Shown piece after piece: positions 52,410-61,263 of a stretch of 64,000 nucleotides of DNA. A program made the position numbers and the translations under genes. The notes under the pieces are model-generated. The model searched no databases and was not told where the DNA came from. It saw nothing but the letters and a program-made list of their open reading frames with translations. This DNA comes from CAKQOE01 sp051892195 (GTDB taxonomy: Bacteria > Bacillota > Clostridia > Peptostreptococcales > Anaerovoracaceae). Each line of letters starts with the position of its first letter. The stretch's first letter is position 1. Location: contig JBJFFZ010000104.1 in the NCBI GenBank assembly GCA_051892195.1, positions 1 to 64,000 on the forward strand, read 5' to 3'.

Positions 52410-54578
52410 CTATTTTGCGGTGCCTCTGAACACCTCGATGACGCCCATCAGAGACTGGAAGCGCCGCATCAGCTGTGAGATCTGATTGACATTTGAGATC
52501 TGCACAGTCAGATTGATGTTTGCGGTATTGTCGTTGTTGCTCTTTGCCTGTACGCCTGTGATGTGGACATCCATATCCTCACAGATCTTTGAAAGATCGG
52601 AAAACATTCCCTTGCGGTCCTCTCCGATGACGGCAACATCCGTTTCAAAGGTGGACTGCTGCTTGTCGATGTCCCATTCCACATCGATAAATCTCGCCTG
52701 CTCATCCGAAGGAAGGGACAGAATATTGGTGCAGTCCGCTCTGTGGACAGATACACCTCTCCCTTTTGTAATAAAGCCTACGATTTCATCCCCCGGAACA
52801 GGGTTGCAGCACTTGGAAAGCCGGATCAGAAGGTTATCCACCCCTTTGATGCGGATACCTCCCGTAGCCTCGGATTTCTTCTTTCCCGGTTTATGCTCGT
52901 AGTTTTTGATTTCCTTGAGCTTTTTGAGTTCTGCCTGTTTTTCTTCATCGTAAAACTTTACGAGAAGATCCAGCACCTTGGAAAGCATGGTTCCGCCATA
53001 TCCGATGGAGGAATAGAGATCTTCCAGATTGGAACACTTCAGTTCCTTGGCAACACGATTGATCCGCTGGGTCTTTATAATCTGCTGCGGATCGTAGCCC
53101 TTGCGCCGGATATACTTCTCCAGCATAGATTTTCCCTTTTCCTCGTTTTCACTCTTATTTTCTTTTTTGAGCCATTGCCGGATCTTGTTTCTGGCATTGC
53201 TGCTCTTTGCAATTTTAAGCCAGTCAATGTTCGGTCCCTTACTGTTGGCAGAGGTGATAATCTCTACAATATTGCCGTTTTCCAGCACATGGTCAATGGG
53301 AACCATTTTTCCGTTGATCTTCGCCCCGATGCACTTGTTTCCCACGGCGGAGTGGATCTTATAGGCAAAATCGATGGGCGTAGATCCTGCAGGAAGCTCC
53401 ACAACCTTTCCTGCCGGAGAAAAAACAAAGACCTGGTTTGAAAAGAGATCCATCTTCAGAGTTTCCATAAACTCCTTGGAATCGTCCATATCCTTGTTCC
53501 ATTCCAGGGTCTGGCGAAGCCACGCCAGCTTCACTTCCTCCTGATCGGATTTGATGCCTTCCTTATACTTCCAGTGGGCTGCAATACCGTACTCAGCAAT
53601 CTGGTGCATTTCATAGGTCCGGATCTGAATCTCGAAAGGATGCTCGTCGTCCCCGAAGACCGTCGTATGAAGAGACTGGTACATGTTTGATTTCGGCATG
53701 GCGATATAGTCCTTGAAGCGTCCCGGAATCGGCCGCCACATGGTATGAACCACACCTAAAACCGCATAGCAGTCCTTAATGCTGTCAACAAGAATCCGTA
53801 CAGCCATAAGATCAAAGATCTCGTCCAGCTGCTTATGCTTGTCCCGCATTTTTTTGTAAATGCTGTAAAAGTGCTTGGAACGTCCTTTCACCTCAAAGTG
53901 AATATTCAGCGTACTGAGGGCTTCTGTAAGCTGATCGATAATGTGATGGATATTCTCTTCTCTTTCTTCCTTTCGCTGGTTGATCTGCCTGGCAAGGTTT
54001 GCATAGAACTCCGGTTCCAGATGCTTCAATGCAATATCCTCCAGTTCAAATTTCATATTGAACATACCAAGACGGTTTGCAAGGGGTGCGTAGATTTCCA
54101 GAGTTTCCTTTGATTTTTCGCGAATCTTTTCCGGAGACATATAGTCAATGGTCCGCATATTGTGAAGCCTGTCAGCCAGTTTAATGATCAGGACGCGAAT
54201 GTCCTTTGACATGGCCAGAAACATCTTTCTCAGGTTTTCTGCCTGGGCTTCCTCCTTTGTTTCAAAGACAAGATTCCCCAGCTTTGTAACTCCATCCACC
54301 AGCAGAGCCACTTCCGGTCCGAATTCTTCCCTGAGCATATCCTCTGTATATTCTGTATCCTCCACAATATCATGAAGGAGTCCCGCAATAATGGTCTGTT
54401 CATCCATGCCCAGCTCCGCCAGAATTCTGGCTGCAGCCACCGGATGAATAATGTATGGTTCTCCGGATTTACGCAGTTGTCCATGATGCATTTTTTCAGC
54501 GGTTTCATATGCTTTTTTGATCAAATCCAGGTCGTAGTTCTGATTCAACCCTTTTAAATAATCTAAGAATTCGTCCAT
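52410..54578 (-). CDS. rel: Bifunctional (p)ppGpp synthetase/hydrolase (RelA/SpoT type)
   Basis: Rel makes and destroys the alarmone (p)ppGpp in the stringent response. The 722-aa protein has an intact HD hydrolase domain (GLLHDIVEDTEYT near 65-77, LADRLHNMRT near 136), a synthetase domain (about 230-340), a TGS domain (about 385-445), a helical/CC region, and a C-terminal ACT domain (about 650-722). The intact HD motif indicates a bifunctional enzyme. The ribosome binding site is weak. The MBL gene follows after 68 bases. A second, small synthetase is at 60367-61074. Confidence 0.96.
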   Translation of the reverse strand: MDEFLDYLKGLNQNYDLDLIKKAYETAEKMHHGQLRKSGEPYIIHPVAAARILAELGMDEQTIIAGLLHDIVEDTEYTEDMLREEFGPEVALLVDGVTKLGNLVFETKEEAQAENLRKMFLAMSKDIRVLIIKLADRLHNMRTIDYMSPEKIREKSKETLEIYAPLANRLGMFNMKFELEDIALKHLEPEFYANLARQINQRKEEREENIHHIIDQLTEALSTLNIHFEVKGRSKHFYSIYKKMRDKHKQLDEIFDLMAVRILVDSIKDCYAVLGVVHTMWRPIPGRFKDYIAMPKSNMYQSLHTTVFGDDEHPFEIQIRTYEMHQIAEYGIAAHWKYKEGIKSDQEEVKLAWLRQTLEWNKDMDDSKEFMETLKMDLFSNQVFVFSPAGKVVELPAGSTPIDFAYKIHSAVGNKCIGAKINGKMVPIDHVLENGNIVEIITSANSKGPNIDWLKIAKSSNARNKIRQWLKKENKSENEEKGKSMLEKYIRRKGYDPQQIIKTQRINRVAKELKCSNLEDLYSSIGYGGTMLSKVLDLLVKFYDEEKQAELKKLKEIKNYEHKPGKKKSEATGGIRIKGVDNLLIRLSKCCNPVPGDEIVGFITKGRGVSVHRADCTNILSLPSDEQARFIDVEWDIDKQQSTFETDVAVIGEDRKGMFSDLSKICEDMDVHITGVQAKSNNDNTANINLTVQISNVNQISQLMRRFQSLMGVIEVFRGTAK

Positions 54579-54694
54579 ATCTATTACACCCGATCTTTGT
54601 TTTATCTTTAAATAGCTGTTTCATAGCTGTCAAATATAAGCTGCCTTTGTTTTGAGCCCAGATCATATTTCGCAGCTAAGAAGCCATAAACCAC

Positions 54695-54718
54695 AGGGCG
54701 CCCCAAAGGACGCCCTGA
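54695..54718 (-). terminator. Hairpin after secF
   Basis: CAGGGCGTCC and GGGGCGCCCTG pair around TTT on the minus strand, directly after the secF stop. The following TGTGGTTTATGG is a poor U tract, so termination may be partial. Confidence 0.55.
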
Positions 54719-54728
54719 GATTCAATAA

Positions 54729-55679
54729 TTATGCTGTCTCCTCCGCAGCCTTTTTCTTATTTTTATTCTTTGCTTTTCCCTGATAAGAAGACTTATCGGA
54801 TGCCCTCATAATATCGAACCAGACAGAGGTTGCGATAAAGATTGAAGAGCAGGTGCTGCAGATAACGCCTACCAGCAGCGGAAGGATAAAGCTTCGGATT
54901 GTGTCTCCGCAGCAGATCAGCAGCGGAACCATAACCGCAATCGTAGTCAGTGATGTCATAATTGAACGGCCTACGGTCTGACGGATACTCTCATCGATCA
55001 GCGGAGCAAGTCCGTTGACGCTTCTCTTTGACGAGCTCTCCGTGTTTTCTCTGATACGGTCAAAGATTACGATGGTATCGTTGATACCGTATCCCAGGAT
55101 CGTAAGCATTGCTGCAATGAACGGACTGTTAATGGAAATGTGGAACACTCCGTAAAATCCGATGACAAGCAGCAGCGTGTTTGCAAGTGCGATAATCGCT
55201 GCAATACCATACTTCCACATAAATCTTACAGCGATGTATATCAGCATAAGGACAACTGCAATGGCAATTGCTTTTGCAGCACTGGACTTCAGAGTTTCAC
55301 CAACGGAAGGTCCGATGTTTGCAACAGAAAGAACTGCATCTTCCTGAATGCCGTACTTTTCTTCCAGAACTGCCATCAGTGCAGTTCTCGTATCGCTCTC
55401 CAGAGAATCCTTTGTCTTGATGATGATCTCAGTGTTGTTCTCACCGGCAAGGGTTACGCTGCCTTCCAGAGACTGCTGAGCAAGAATGTCATTGATTTCG
55501 CTTACAGTAACCGTCTTGCCCATGTCGATCTGCATAAGCGTTCCTCCGGTAAAATCAATACCGAAATTGTAACCCCGCAGCAGGCCGATTGCAATAGAAA
55601 CAATGATCAATACGACTGTTGTAATGTAATAAATCTTTCTTTTTTCCATAAAAGGAAAGCTCTTTAATTTTTCATTCAT
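54729..55679 (-). CDS. secF: Protein translocase subunit SecF
   Basis: SecF forms with SecD a membrane complex that uses proton flow to assist Sec protein export. The 316-aa protein has six helices and the family motifs YNFGIDFTGGTLMQI (near residue 30-44) and the late GYGINDTIVIFDRIREN (near 197-213). The tail is lysine-rich. AAGGAGG precedes the ATG, 3 bases after secD. It ends the operon scfA-scfB-secD-secF. Confidence 0.96.
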   Translation of the reverse strand: MNEKLKSFPFMEKRKIYYITTVVLIIVSIAIGLLRGYNFGIDFTGGTLMQIDMGKTVTVSEINDILAQQSLEGSVTLAGENNTEIIIKTKDSLESDTRTALMAVLEEKYGIQEDAVLSVANIGPSVGETLKSSAAKAIAIAVVLMLIYIAVRFMWKYGIAAIIALANTLLLVIGFYGVFHISINSPFIAAMLTILGYGINDTIVIFDRIRENTESSSKRSVNGLAPLIDESIRQTVGRSIMTSLTTIAVMVPLLICCGDTIRSFILPLLVGVICSTCSSIFIATSVWFDIMRASDKSSYQGKAKNKNKKKAAEETA

Positions 55680-55681
55680 TA

Positions 55682-56995
55682 TTAAGCCTCCTTAACTGCG
55701 GATGCAGGCGCATCCTCTTTAATACCAAACAGCTTCTTTGTTCCGAAGGTTCTGCTTTCCGCCATAAGCTGAAGGTATACATTTGTGACAACCGTAGCAG
55801 TAAAGATACTGATGATGATACCGATCATGAGGGTCAGGGCGAAGCCTCTCACATCGCCGGAACCGAACTCATAAAGTGCAACACCGGCGATCAGGGTTGT
55901 AACCTGTGAGTCGATAACGGTTGTAAGCGCTCTCTTGTACCCCTGACCTGTGGCAACGCGGATGGTCTTTCCCTTCCGTACCTCTTCTCTGATTCTTGAG
56001 AAGATAATAACATTGGCATCGACTGCCATACCTACAGACAGGATCATACCTGCGATGCCTGGCAACGTCAGAACATTGCCCAGGGCAATGAGAACCCACA
56101 GATAAATCAGAACATAAACAAGCAGCGCAATATCTGCAGCCAGACCCATGATCCGGTAGAACACAAGCATGATCAGAAGAACCAGCGCAATACCGATCAG
56201 CGCTGCTACGATGCTCTGTGTCAGTGAGTTCATACCGAGAGACGGACCCACGATACTTGTCTGAACCTCTTCCAGATTGACAGGAAGCGCGCCGCCCCGG
56301 ATCAGAGCGGAAAGATTTGAAGCTTCTTCCTGCGTGAAGTTTCCTTCGATCTGGCATCTTCCGCCGGAGATTACCTTTGATACAGACGGATATGAAATAA
56401 TCTCATTATCAAGGATAATGGCAACGCAGTTGGCAGGAAGTCCCAGCTGTTCATCTGCGGTGATCTGTCCGTTTACAATGGCCTGGGTTGCTGCTTCGAA
56501 CATGGATGCCCCTGTGGAATCAAACTCAAGAGTCACTACATATCCTGCACCCTCCTGATTGATGGCAGTTCCGGCATCCTTTACGTTGTCACCTGTAAGG
56601 ATCGTTGCACCGTCTGCAGTGATAAAGGTCAGCTGTGCTGTAGTACCGATGGTTTCGATTGCCGATTCTGCATCATCAACACCCGGAAGCTCCACACGGA
56701 TCCGCTTTTCACCTTCGATGGTTACAACAGGATTTGAGAGCCCCATTTCGTTTACTCTTCGTTCGATAACAGCCTGTGTCTGATTCATCAGCGACAGAAG
56801 CTCTGAACCGGTAGCATCTGTATCCGCCTCCAGAACAACGTACACACCGCCCTGAAGGTCCAGACCCAGCTTCATATAGTCCTTGATGGAGCCTACCTTG
56901 TCGCCTGCCCCAAAGACTGTAATGTACCAGCCTGCTATGAGAATCAGAATAATGAGAACTGCCATTACTCTTTTAAAATTCTTCATTCTTTTCAA
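55682..56995 (-). CDS. secD: Protein translocase subunit SecD
   Basis: This 437-aa protein has one N-terminal helix, the extracellular P1 domain (about residues 40-240) and five C-terminal helices. Family motifs include MKLGLDLQGGVYVVLE (41-56) and the late GMAVDANVIIFSRIREEVRKG (starting near 335). It pairs with SecF three bases downstream. The GGAG site is about 12 bases before the ATG. The start lies 16 bases after scfB, so secDF are transcribed with the SCIFF genes. Confidence 0.96.
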   Translation of the reverse strand: MKRMKNFKRVMAVLIILILIAGWYITVFGAGDKVGSIKDYMKLGLDLQGGVYVVLEADTDATGSELLSLMNQTQAVIERRVNEMGLSNPVVTIEGEKRIRVELPGVDDAESAIETIGTTAQLTFITADGATILTGDNVKDAGTAINQEGAGYVVTLEFDSTGASMFEAATQAIVNGQITADEQLGLPANCVAIILDNEIISYPSVSKVISGGRCQIEGNFTQEEASNLSALIRGGALPVNLEEVQTSIVGPSLGMNSLTQSIVAALIGIALVLLIMLVFYRIMGLAADIALLVYVLIYLWVLIALGNVLTLPGIAGMILSVGMAVDANVIIFSRIREEVRKGKTIRVATGQGYKRALTTVIDSQVTTLIAGVALYEFGSGDVRGFALTLMIGIIISIFTATVVTNVYLQLMAESRTFGTKKLFGIKEDAPASAVKEA

Positions 56996-57010
56996 TAACT
57001 CCTTCCTCTT

Positions 57011-58366
57011 TTAGATAATGTCTGACAAAACCGCCTGTATTCCGATGGCACATTCTACACGCTTCTTTTCCATCTCGCAGCCCAGCCGGTACGGCTTCAT
57101 AATGTCGCCGTTGGTATTCATGGCATTTGCATGGCATCCGCCGCTGCAGTAGAACCTCGCCCAGCAGTCCCTGCAGTCCTGCTTGTTGTATATATGTGCT
57201 CTGTTGAATGTATCATACAGTCTGTTTTCAAACGTTTCATCCTTCAGATTTCCCAGCCGGTAATCTGTATTTCCTACGAACTGATGACACGGATAGATAT
57301 CACCCTCCGGCGATACAGCTACATACTCTGTTCCGGCTCCGCACCCGGAAATACGCTTGATCACACATGGCCCCTGATTCAGATCCACGTTGAAGTGGAA
57401 GAAATCAAACGGCTTTCCTTCTCTGGCATTCTCAATGTACATATCAGAAAGGCGATCATACTCTTTGCAGATCGTCTCAAGATCCTCATCCCGAAGGGCG
57501 TACTCGTACCTGCTGTCGGTAACAACCGGCTCTACGGATACATTGGAGAAACCGAGCTCGATCAGATGGCGGATATCCTCGGCAAAATCAAGATTGTATC
57601 TTGTAAAGGTTCCCCTGACATAATACAGTCCCTCCCTCTTTGAGACGAAGTTCTTATAGTTCTTTGTTATGATGTCATAGGTTCCTTTTCCGTTTACGGT
57701 CTTTCGCATACGGTCATTGACTTCCGGCCTTCCGTCGATGCTCAGAATGACGTTGTCCATGTGTTCATTGATAAACTCGATTTTGTCATCGTCAAGAAGT
57801 ATCCCGTTGGTTGTAATGGTAAACCGGATGTTTTTTCCATATTTCTTTTCTTCATCCCGGCCGTACTGAACCAGCTCCTTAACCACGTCAAAATTCATCA
57901 GCGGCTCCCCGCCGAAGAAATCAAGCTCCAGATTTCTGCGGCTGCCGGAATTTTTCAGAAGAAAATCAATGGCGTTCTTTCCTGTTTCCAGGGAAAGAAG
58001 ACAGCGTATTCCTTCAAATGCCCCCTTATCTCCAAAGCAGTATGCACAGTTCATATTGCAGTCATGGGCAACGTGAAGACACATGGCCTTTACAACAGGT
58101 TCCTTGTTTTCTATCACCTGCATGTCCACATCGTCTTCGCTGAAAAGCATATCGGCTGCAATCAGCTCCCTGATGTCGGAAACAGCATCCCGAATCTCCT
58201 GTTCCTCATACTGGTCCCCAAGGGAAGACAGAATCCTGTTCTCGTCCACTTCTTTTCCATCGCAGAACGCAAGAGCGTCATATATCACACGGTCTACCAC
58301 ATGAACTGCGCCGCTGTTGACATCCAGAACAATAGGTATATCCCGGAAGATATATTTATGTATCAA
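57011..58366 (-). CDS. scfB: SCIFF peptide maturase (radical SAM/SPASM)
   Basis: ScfB forms a thioether bond between a cysteine and a threonine of the SCIFF peptide. The 451-aa protein has an N-terminal peptide-recognition (RRE-like) domain (residues 1-90), the radical-SAM motif CNMNCAYC (Cys103, 107, 110), DFFGGEPLMN near 168-177, and a C-terminal SPASM region with CGAG, CHQF, CRDCWARFYCSGGCH cysteines for two extra clusters. The start is TTG at 58366 after GAGGGGG; an in-frame TGA lies just upstream. The precursor gene scfA precedes it by about 110 bases. Confidence 0.95.
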   Translation of the reverse strand: MIHKYIFRDIPIVLDVNSGAVHVVDRVIYDALAFCDGKEVDENRILSSLGDQYEEQEIRDAVSDIRELIAADMLFSEDDVDMQVIENKEPVVKAMCLHVAHDCNMNCAYCFGDKGAFEGIRCLLSLETGKNAIDFLLKNSGSRRNLELDFFGGEPLMNFDVVKELVQYGRDEEKKYGKNIRFTITTNGILLDDDKIEFINEHMDNVILSIDGRPEVNDRMRKTVNGKGTYDIITKNYKNFVSKREGLYYVRGTFTRYNLDFAEDIRHLIELGFSNVSVEPVVTDSRYEYALRDEDLETICKEYDRLSDMYIENAREGKPFDFFHFNVDLNQGPCVIKRISGCGAGTEYVAVSPEGDIYPCHQFVGNTDYRLGNLKDETFENRLYDTFNRAHIYNKQDCRDCWARFYCSGGCHANAMNTNGDIMKPYRLGCEMEKKRVECAIGIQAVLSDII

Positions 58367-58479
58367 AAAAGATCAACCCCCTCAAAAAAAGAAGCTGTCA
58401 CAAAACGTGCATTCCATGCAGGAGAAGAACCTCAGCATATTCAGGCAACATTCTGGACACCTTCTTAACAGTTCTATGA

Positions 58480-58629
58480 CTATCTTCTCTTAATATTTTC
58501 ACACTTCTGATTGGCTACAGTACAGGATGTCTTGCAGGCTGACTGGCAGGATGTCTGACATTCACCGCAGCCTGTGCTGCATGCGGAATCCTTTAAAACT
58601 GTTCTTGCAATAGTCTTTACTTTTTTCAT
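58480..58629 (-). CDS. scfA: SCIFF ribosomal peptide precursor (six cysteines in forty-five)
   Basis: This 49-aa peptide is the substrate of ScfB. A basic leader (MKKVKTIARTVLKDSA) is followed by the cysteine core GCGECQTSCQSACKTSC and TVANQKCEN, the part where the thioether forms in characterised members. I count seven cysteines in all, the first at SACS. GGAGG precedes the ATG at 58629; a longer frame exists but would run into the promoter. The function of the mature peptide is unknown, although it is nearly universal in Clostridia. Confidence 0.95.
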   Translation of the reverse strand: MKKVKTIARTVLKDSACSTGCGECQTSCQSACKTSCTVANQKCENIKRR

Positions 58630-58706
58630 TGTGTCCTCCTTATTATCACCGAATCCAGTTTTTTTCTGAAAACGGACAACATTCGGCATATTTGATTAAC
58701 ATTCAT

Positions 58707-58735
58707 ATTTTAACCTACTCTAATATTAGTGTCAA
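58707..58735 (-). promoter_or_regulatory. Sigma-A promoter of scfA-scfB-secD-secF
   Basis: TTGACA (58735-58730), a 17-base spacer and TAAAAT (58712-58707) on the minus strand. The predicted start lies about 70 bases before the scfA ATG. The near-consensus boxes suggest strong vegetative expression. Confidence 0.8.
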
Positions 58736-58751
58736 GTGAAGGGCATGATTT

Positions 58752-59144
58752 TTAAGCATTCCCGGCTCTGTTTTCCGTCCTGGATCCGGCGATTCCTCCT
58801 GCTGCTCCGGTTACTGCAGGTACGAGAAAAACCAGCATCCGAAGCATGGAGACCTGACAGGATCCGAGAAGCCACAGGAAACAGCAGAGTACGGCTGCAG
58901 CATATACCAGACCTGCAAAAAAACCGGTAAAAAGGCCCCTTTTCCCAAGAGCCGCACCGCAGAAAAATCCAAAAATCAGGCCTCCAACGGCTATGACAAA
59001 GATAAGAATTCCTGCAGAATTCTCTACCGACAGGCCGGTGGATTTCAGCAGTAATCCGTCAATACAAAGCCCGGCACCCGTAATAAGAGCAGCAGCCGCT
59101 GCTCCCGCAAAAGTTTTTTTTAATCCGCTCAGAATATTTTTCAT
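58752..59144 (-). CDS. TIGR04086-type small membrane protein
   Basis: This 130-aa protein has four hydrophobic helices (about residues 10-33, 42-65, 70-92, 100-120) with many glycines and alanines and little soluble sequence. It looks like the TIGR04086 family, found in Firmicutes near yajC/secDF and SCIFF genes; function unknown. GGGGAGGA precedes the ATG. It lies between yajC and scfA, separated from both by promoter or terminator signals. Confidence 0.7.
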   Translation of the reverse strand: MKNILSGLKKTFAGAAAAALITGAGLCIDGLLLKSTGLSVENSAGILIFVIAVGGLIFGFFCGAALGKRGLFTGFFAGLVYAAAVLCCFLWLLGSCQVSMLRMLVFLVPAVTGAAGGIAGSRTENRAGNA

Positions 59145-59228
59145 GTAAGTCCTCCCCGTTCCGTTGATTCACTCTCTTCAATATATGACGACTCTTTTGT
59201 GCGATATGCAGGCAACGGGGATTTCATA

Positions 59229-59252
59229 AAAAAAACTGCATGCAGTTTTTAA
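59229..59252. terminator. Palindromic terminator after yajC
   Basis: AAAAACTGCATGCAGTTTTT (59231-59250) is a perfect 20-base palindrome, with further T on the minus strand. It lies about 30 bases past the yajC stop. Confidence 0.65.
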
Positions 59253-59281
59253 AAAACATACCATGCAGCTGTATTGTTTCT

Positions 59282-59677
59282 TTAGTTTTCTTCCAGTGGA
59301 TTTTCATCGGCTTCATCCTTGCGGACAAGCTTTTTGATCTTCTTCTTTGGAGCCTCCTCCTCTGCAGGAGCAGGAGCTTCTGCCTTAGGCGCGCGTTCTG
59401 ACTTCTTTGTTACCTCAGCGATGGCCCACTTCTTAAACTCAACCTTTGTCTTGTCGGAGCCCACATAAACAACAACAGAATCATCCTTAACGGAAAGAAC
59501 CTTTCCGATAATTCCGCCGATGGTTACGATTTCATCTCCTTCCTGAAGACTGCTTCTCATCTTTTTTGTTTCATTGTCTCTCTTTTTCTGAGGTCTGATC
59601 ATAAAGAACCACAGAGCAAAGAAAATGAGAATCAACGGTAAAAACATCTGAATATAAGCCGCTGTATTTTCGCTCAT
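59282..59677 (-). CDS. yajC: Preprotein translocase subunit YajC
   Basis: YajC is a small single-span membrane protein associated with SecDF. The 131-aa product has one helix (about residues 8-27) ending in the signature FFMIRPQKKRD, a soluble beta domain (GDEIVTIGGIIGKVLSV, residues about 45-61), and an unusual C-terminal tail rich in K, E, A and P (EAPAPAEEEAPKKKIKKL). The ATG at 59677 has GGAGG; the longer frame reads through the tRNA gene. It lies 23 bases after the tRNA. Confidence 0.95.
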   Translation of the reverse strand: MSENTAAYIQMFLPLILIFFALWFFMIRPQKKRDNETKKMRSSLQEGDEIVTIGGIIGKVLSVKDDSVVVYVGSDKTKVEFKKWAIAEVTKKSERAPKAEAPAPAEEEAPKKKIKKLVRKDEADENPLEEN

Positions 59678-59700
59678 TGTATATCCTCCATCCAAATTAA

Positions 59701-59787
59701 TGGTGCCGGCGATCGGGGTCGAACCGATACGGTGTTGCCACCACAGGATTTTGAGTCCCGCACGTCTGCCAATTCCATCACGCCGGC
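59701..59787 (-). tRNA. tRNA-Leu (anticodon CAA)
   Basis: The minus strand gives an 87-base tRNA with acceptor stem GCCGGCG/CGCCGGC, D-loop TTGGCAGAC, anticodon loop CTCAAAA (anticodon CAA, reading UUG), a long variable arm (TGGTGGCAACACCG) as in class II tRNAs, the T-loop GGTTCGACCCC and an encoded 3' ACCA. It lies between ybaK and yajC, with its own promoter at 59801-59829. Confidence 0.95.
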
Positions 59788-59800
59788 ACGTAACTATGCA

Positions 59801-59829
59801 ATCATACCACAAAAACAGCCGAAATTCAA
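59801..59829 (-). promoter_or_regulatory. Promoter of tRNA-Leu
   Basis: TTGAAT (59829-59824), a 17-base spacer and TATGAT (59806-59801) on the minus strand put the transcript start about seven bases before the tRNA. It may also serve yajC. Confidence 0.65.
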
Positions 59830-59897
59830 CTCTGTTTTTCCTGAAAATACCGCTGCTTCCGTTCTTTTACCCGGCAAAGAAGTAAAAAAGCCTGCCC

Positions 59898-60377
59898 TCA
59901 GACCGTAAGATCTGCATAAACAGCAGAAATCAGACTGCACAGATCATCGGCAGAAAGCTGCACCTGAAGTCCCGGCCTCCCTCCGCTGACATAGATGCTG
60001 TCAAACAGCTGCGCCGTCTCGTCCAGCGCCGTGGGGAACTGTTTTTTCATTCCTACCGGGGAGCAGCCTCCGTGAATGTAGCCTGTCAGAGGAAGCAGCT
60101 TTTTCATGGGCATCATGTCTAATTTTTTTTCACCGAAAACCTTTGCCGCCTTTTTAAGATCCAGTGTTGCGTCCACCGGAATCACGCAGACAAAGTGCTC
60201 TCCGCTTCCGGATTCTGTTACCAGGGTCTTGAAAACCTGGTCGGGATCCTGTCCCTGCTGCCTGGCCAGATCCGATCCGCTGGTAAAATTGTCCTTCAGC
60301 TCAAACTCATGACTCTCGTACGGAATCCTGTTGGAATCCAGGATCCGCATGGCATTTGTCTTTCCCTTAACTGACAT
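59898..60377 (-). CDS. ybaK: Cys-tRNA(Pro) deacylase YbaK/EbsC
   Basis: YbaK hydrolyses cysteine mischarged on tRNA-Pro. The 159-aa protein has the YbaK/ProX fold with the catalytic lysine in VFKTLVTES (near residue 48), FVCVIPVDATLDLKK, and GYIHGGCSPVGMKK (near 99-112). The ATG at 60377 overlaps the end of the alarmone synthetase gene by 11 bases; its ribosome binding site is weak, so translation is probably coupled. Confidence 0.92.
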   Translation of the reverse strand: MSVKGKTNAMRILDSNRIPYESHEFELKDNFTSGSDLARQQGQDPDQVFKTLVTESGSGEHFVCVIPVDATLDLKKAAKVFGEKKLDMMPMKKLLPLTGYIHGGCSPVGMKKQFPTALDETAQLFDSIYVSGGRPGLQVQLSADDLCSLISAVYADLTV

Positions 60378-61074
60378 AATCGGTTCCGTCAATCTTCAGC
60401 TCCTGATGGCTCAGCTCAATCCGATCCCGGATTTCCATCATCCGCCGGTCTGTATCTGCAATGGTTTCCGCGCATTCCTTCAGCTCCTGCTGGATCTCGT
60501 CCACATCAGGAATCTCCTTCTTGTACTTGAGATCGTGCTCCAGGCTTGCCCAGAAGTCCATGGCAATGGTCCGTATCTGGACCTCCACCCGGAGGTTTGT
60601 CTTGCTGTCTGAGAAGAATACAGGAATCTCTATAATGAGATGAAGGCTCCGGTAGCCGTTGGGCTTTGGATTTTTTATGTAATCTTTCACTTCGATCAGC
60701 GTTACGTCATCCTGCTTTGTAAGCATCTCCGCCACTGCATAAATATCATCCACAAAAGAACAGATGACGCGAATCCCCGCCACGTCGTTGAGATTGTCCA
60801 TCACAGACTGCAGGGATACATCAAAGCCTTTTCTCTGCAGCTTCTGCACAATGCTCAGAGGCTTCTTCACTCTTGACGTGATAAATTCGATCGGATTTCT
60901 GGAATTTCTTATAGAGAGCTCGTCATTGAGAACCTCCAGCTTTGTCTTGACTTCCCTGATGGCGCAGCTGTACATCATGAGCACCTCCTGAAGGCGCTCG
61001 GCTGTGCCGAGAATCTCTTCCGGATCTTCCGGAATGACGGTTATATTCAGCATCTGCTTCTGTAAAAGATCCAT
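60367..61074 (-). CDS. relQ: Small alarmone synthetase (RelQ/YjbM type)
   Basis: This 235-aa protein is a stand-alone (p)ppGpp synthetase: only the RelA/SpoT synthetase domain is present, with SRVKKPLSIVQKLQRKG, NDVAGIRVICSF (ATP-side) and PKPNGYRSLHLIIEI, then VQIRTIAMDFWASLEHDL. No HD, TGS or ACT domain exists. Such enzymes raise alarmone levels under cell-envelope or alkaline stress in Bacillus. The ATG at 61074 follows GGGAGG. ybaK overlaps its end. It supplements the full-length Rel at 52410-54578. Confidence 0.93.
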   Translation of the reverse strand: MDLLQKQMLNITVIPEDPEEILGTAERLQEVLMMYSCAIREVKTKLEVLNDELSIRNSRNPIEFITSRVKKPLSIVQKLQRKGFDVSLQSVMDNLNDVAGIRVICSFVDDIYAVAEMLTKQDDVTLIEVKDYIKNPKPNGYRSLHLIIEIPVFFSDSKTNLRVEVQIRTIAMDFWASLEHDLKYKKEIPDVDEIQQELKECAETIADTDRRMMEIRDRIELSHQELKIDGTDYVS

Positions 61075-61135
61075 TGGTATACCTCCCATCCCAGTTCAGA
61101 AATGATAAAATCTGTATTCGTTGCACCAGTTCAAT

Positions 61136-61144
61136 ATTATATCA
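61136..61144 (-). promoter_or_regulatory. Extended -10 promoter of relQ-ybaK
   Basis: TGATATAAT on the minus strand is an extended -10 element (TG-N-TATAAT). No good -35 box accompanies it. It lies about 60 bases before the relQ ATG. Confidence 0.5.
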
Positions 61145-61263
61145 TGAATCCCTGTGCTTCGCAGAAGTGTTTGTTATTTTTTTATCCAGAGCAAACAAAA
61201 AGCGCGGCACCCCGCCCCCTTTACGGCAGTGCACACACTTTCTGTATACCCGTTTTTTTCCTT

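Noticed and set aside
59701..59787. tRNA gene as a phage or island attachment site
   Set aside because: No repeat of the tRNA end and no integrase occur within the window, and the neighbours are core genes.
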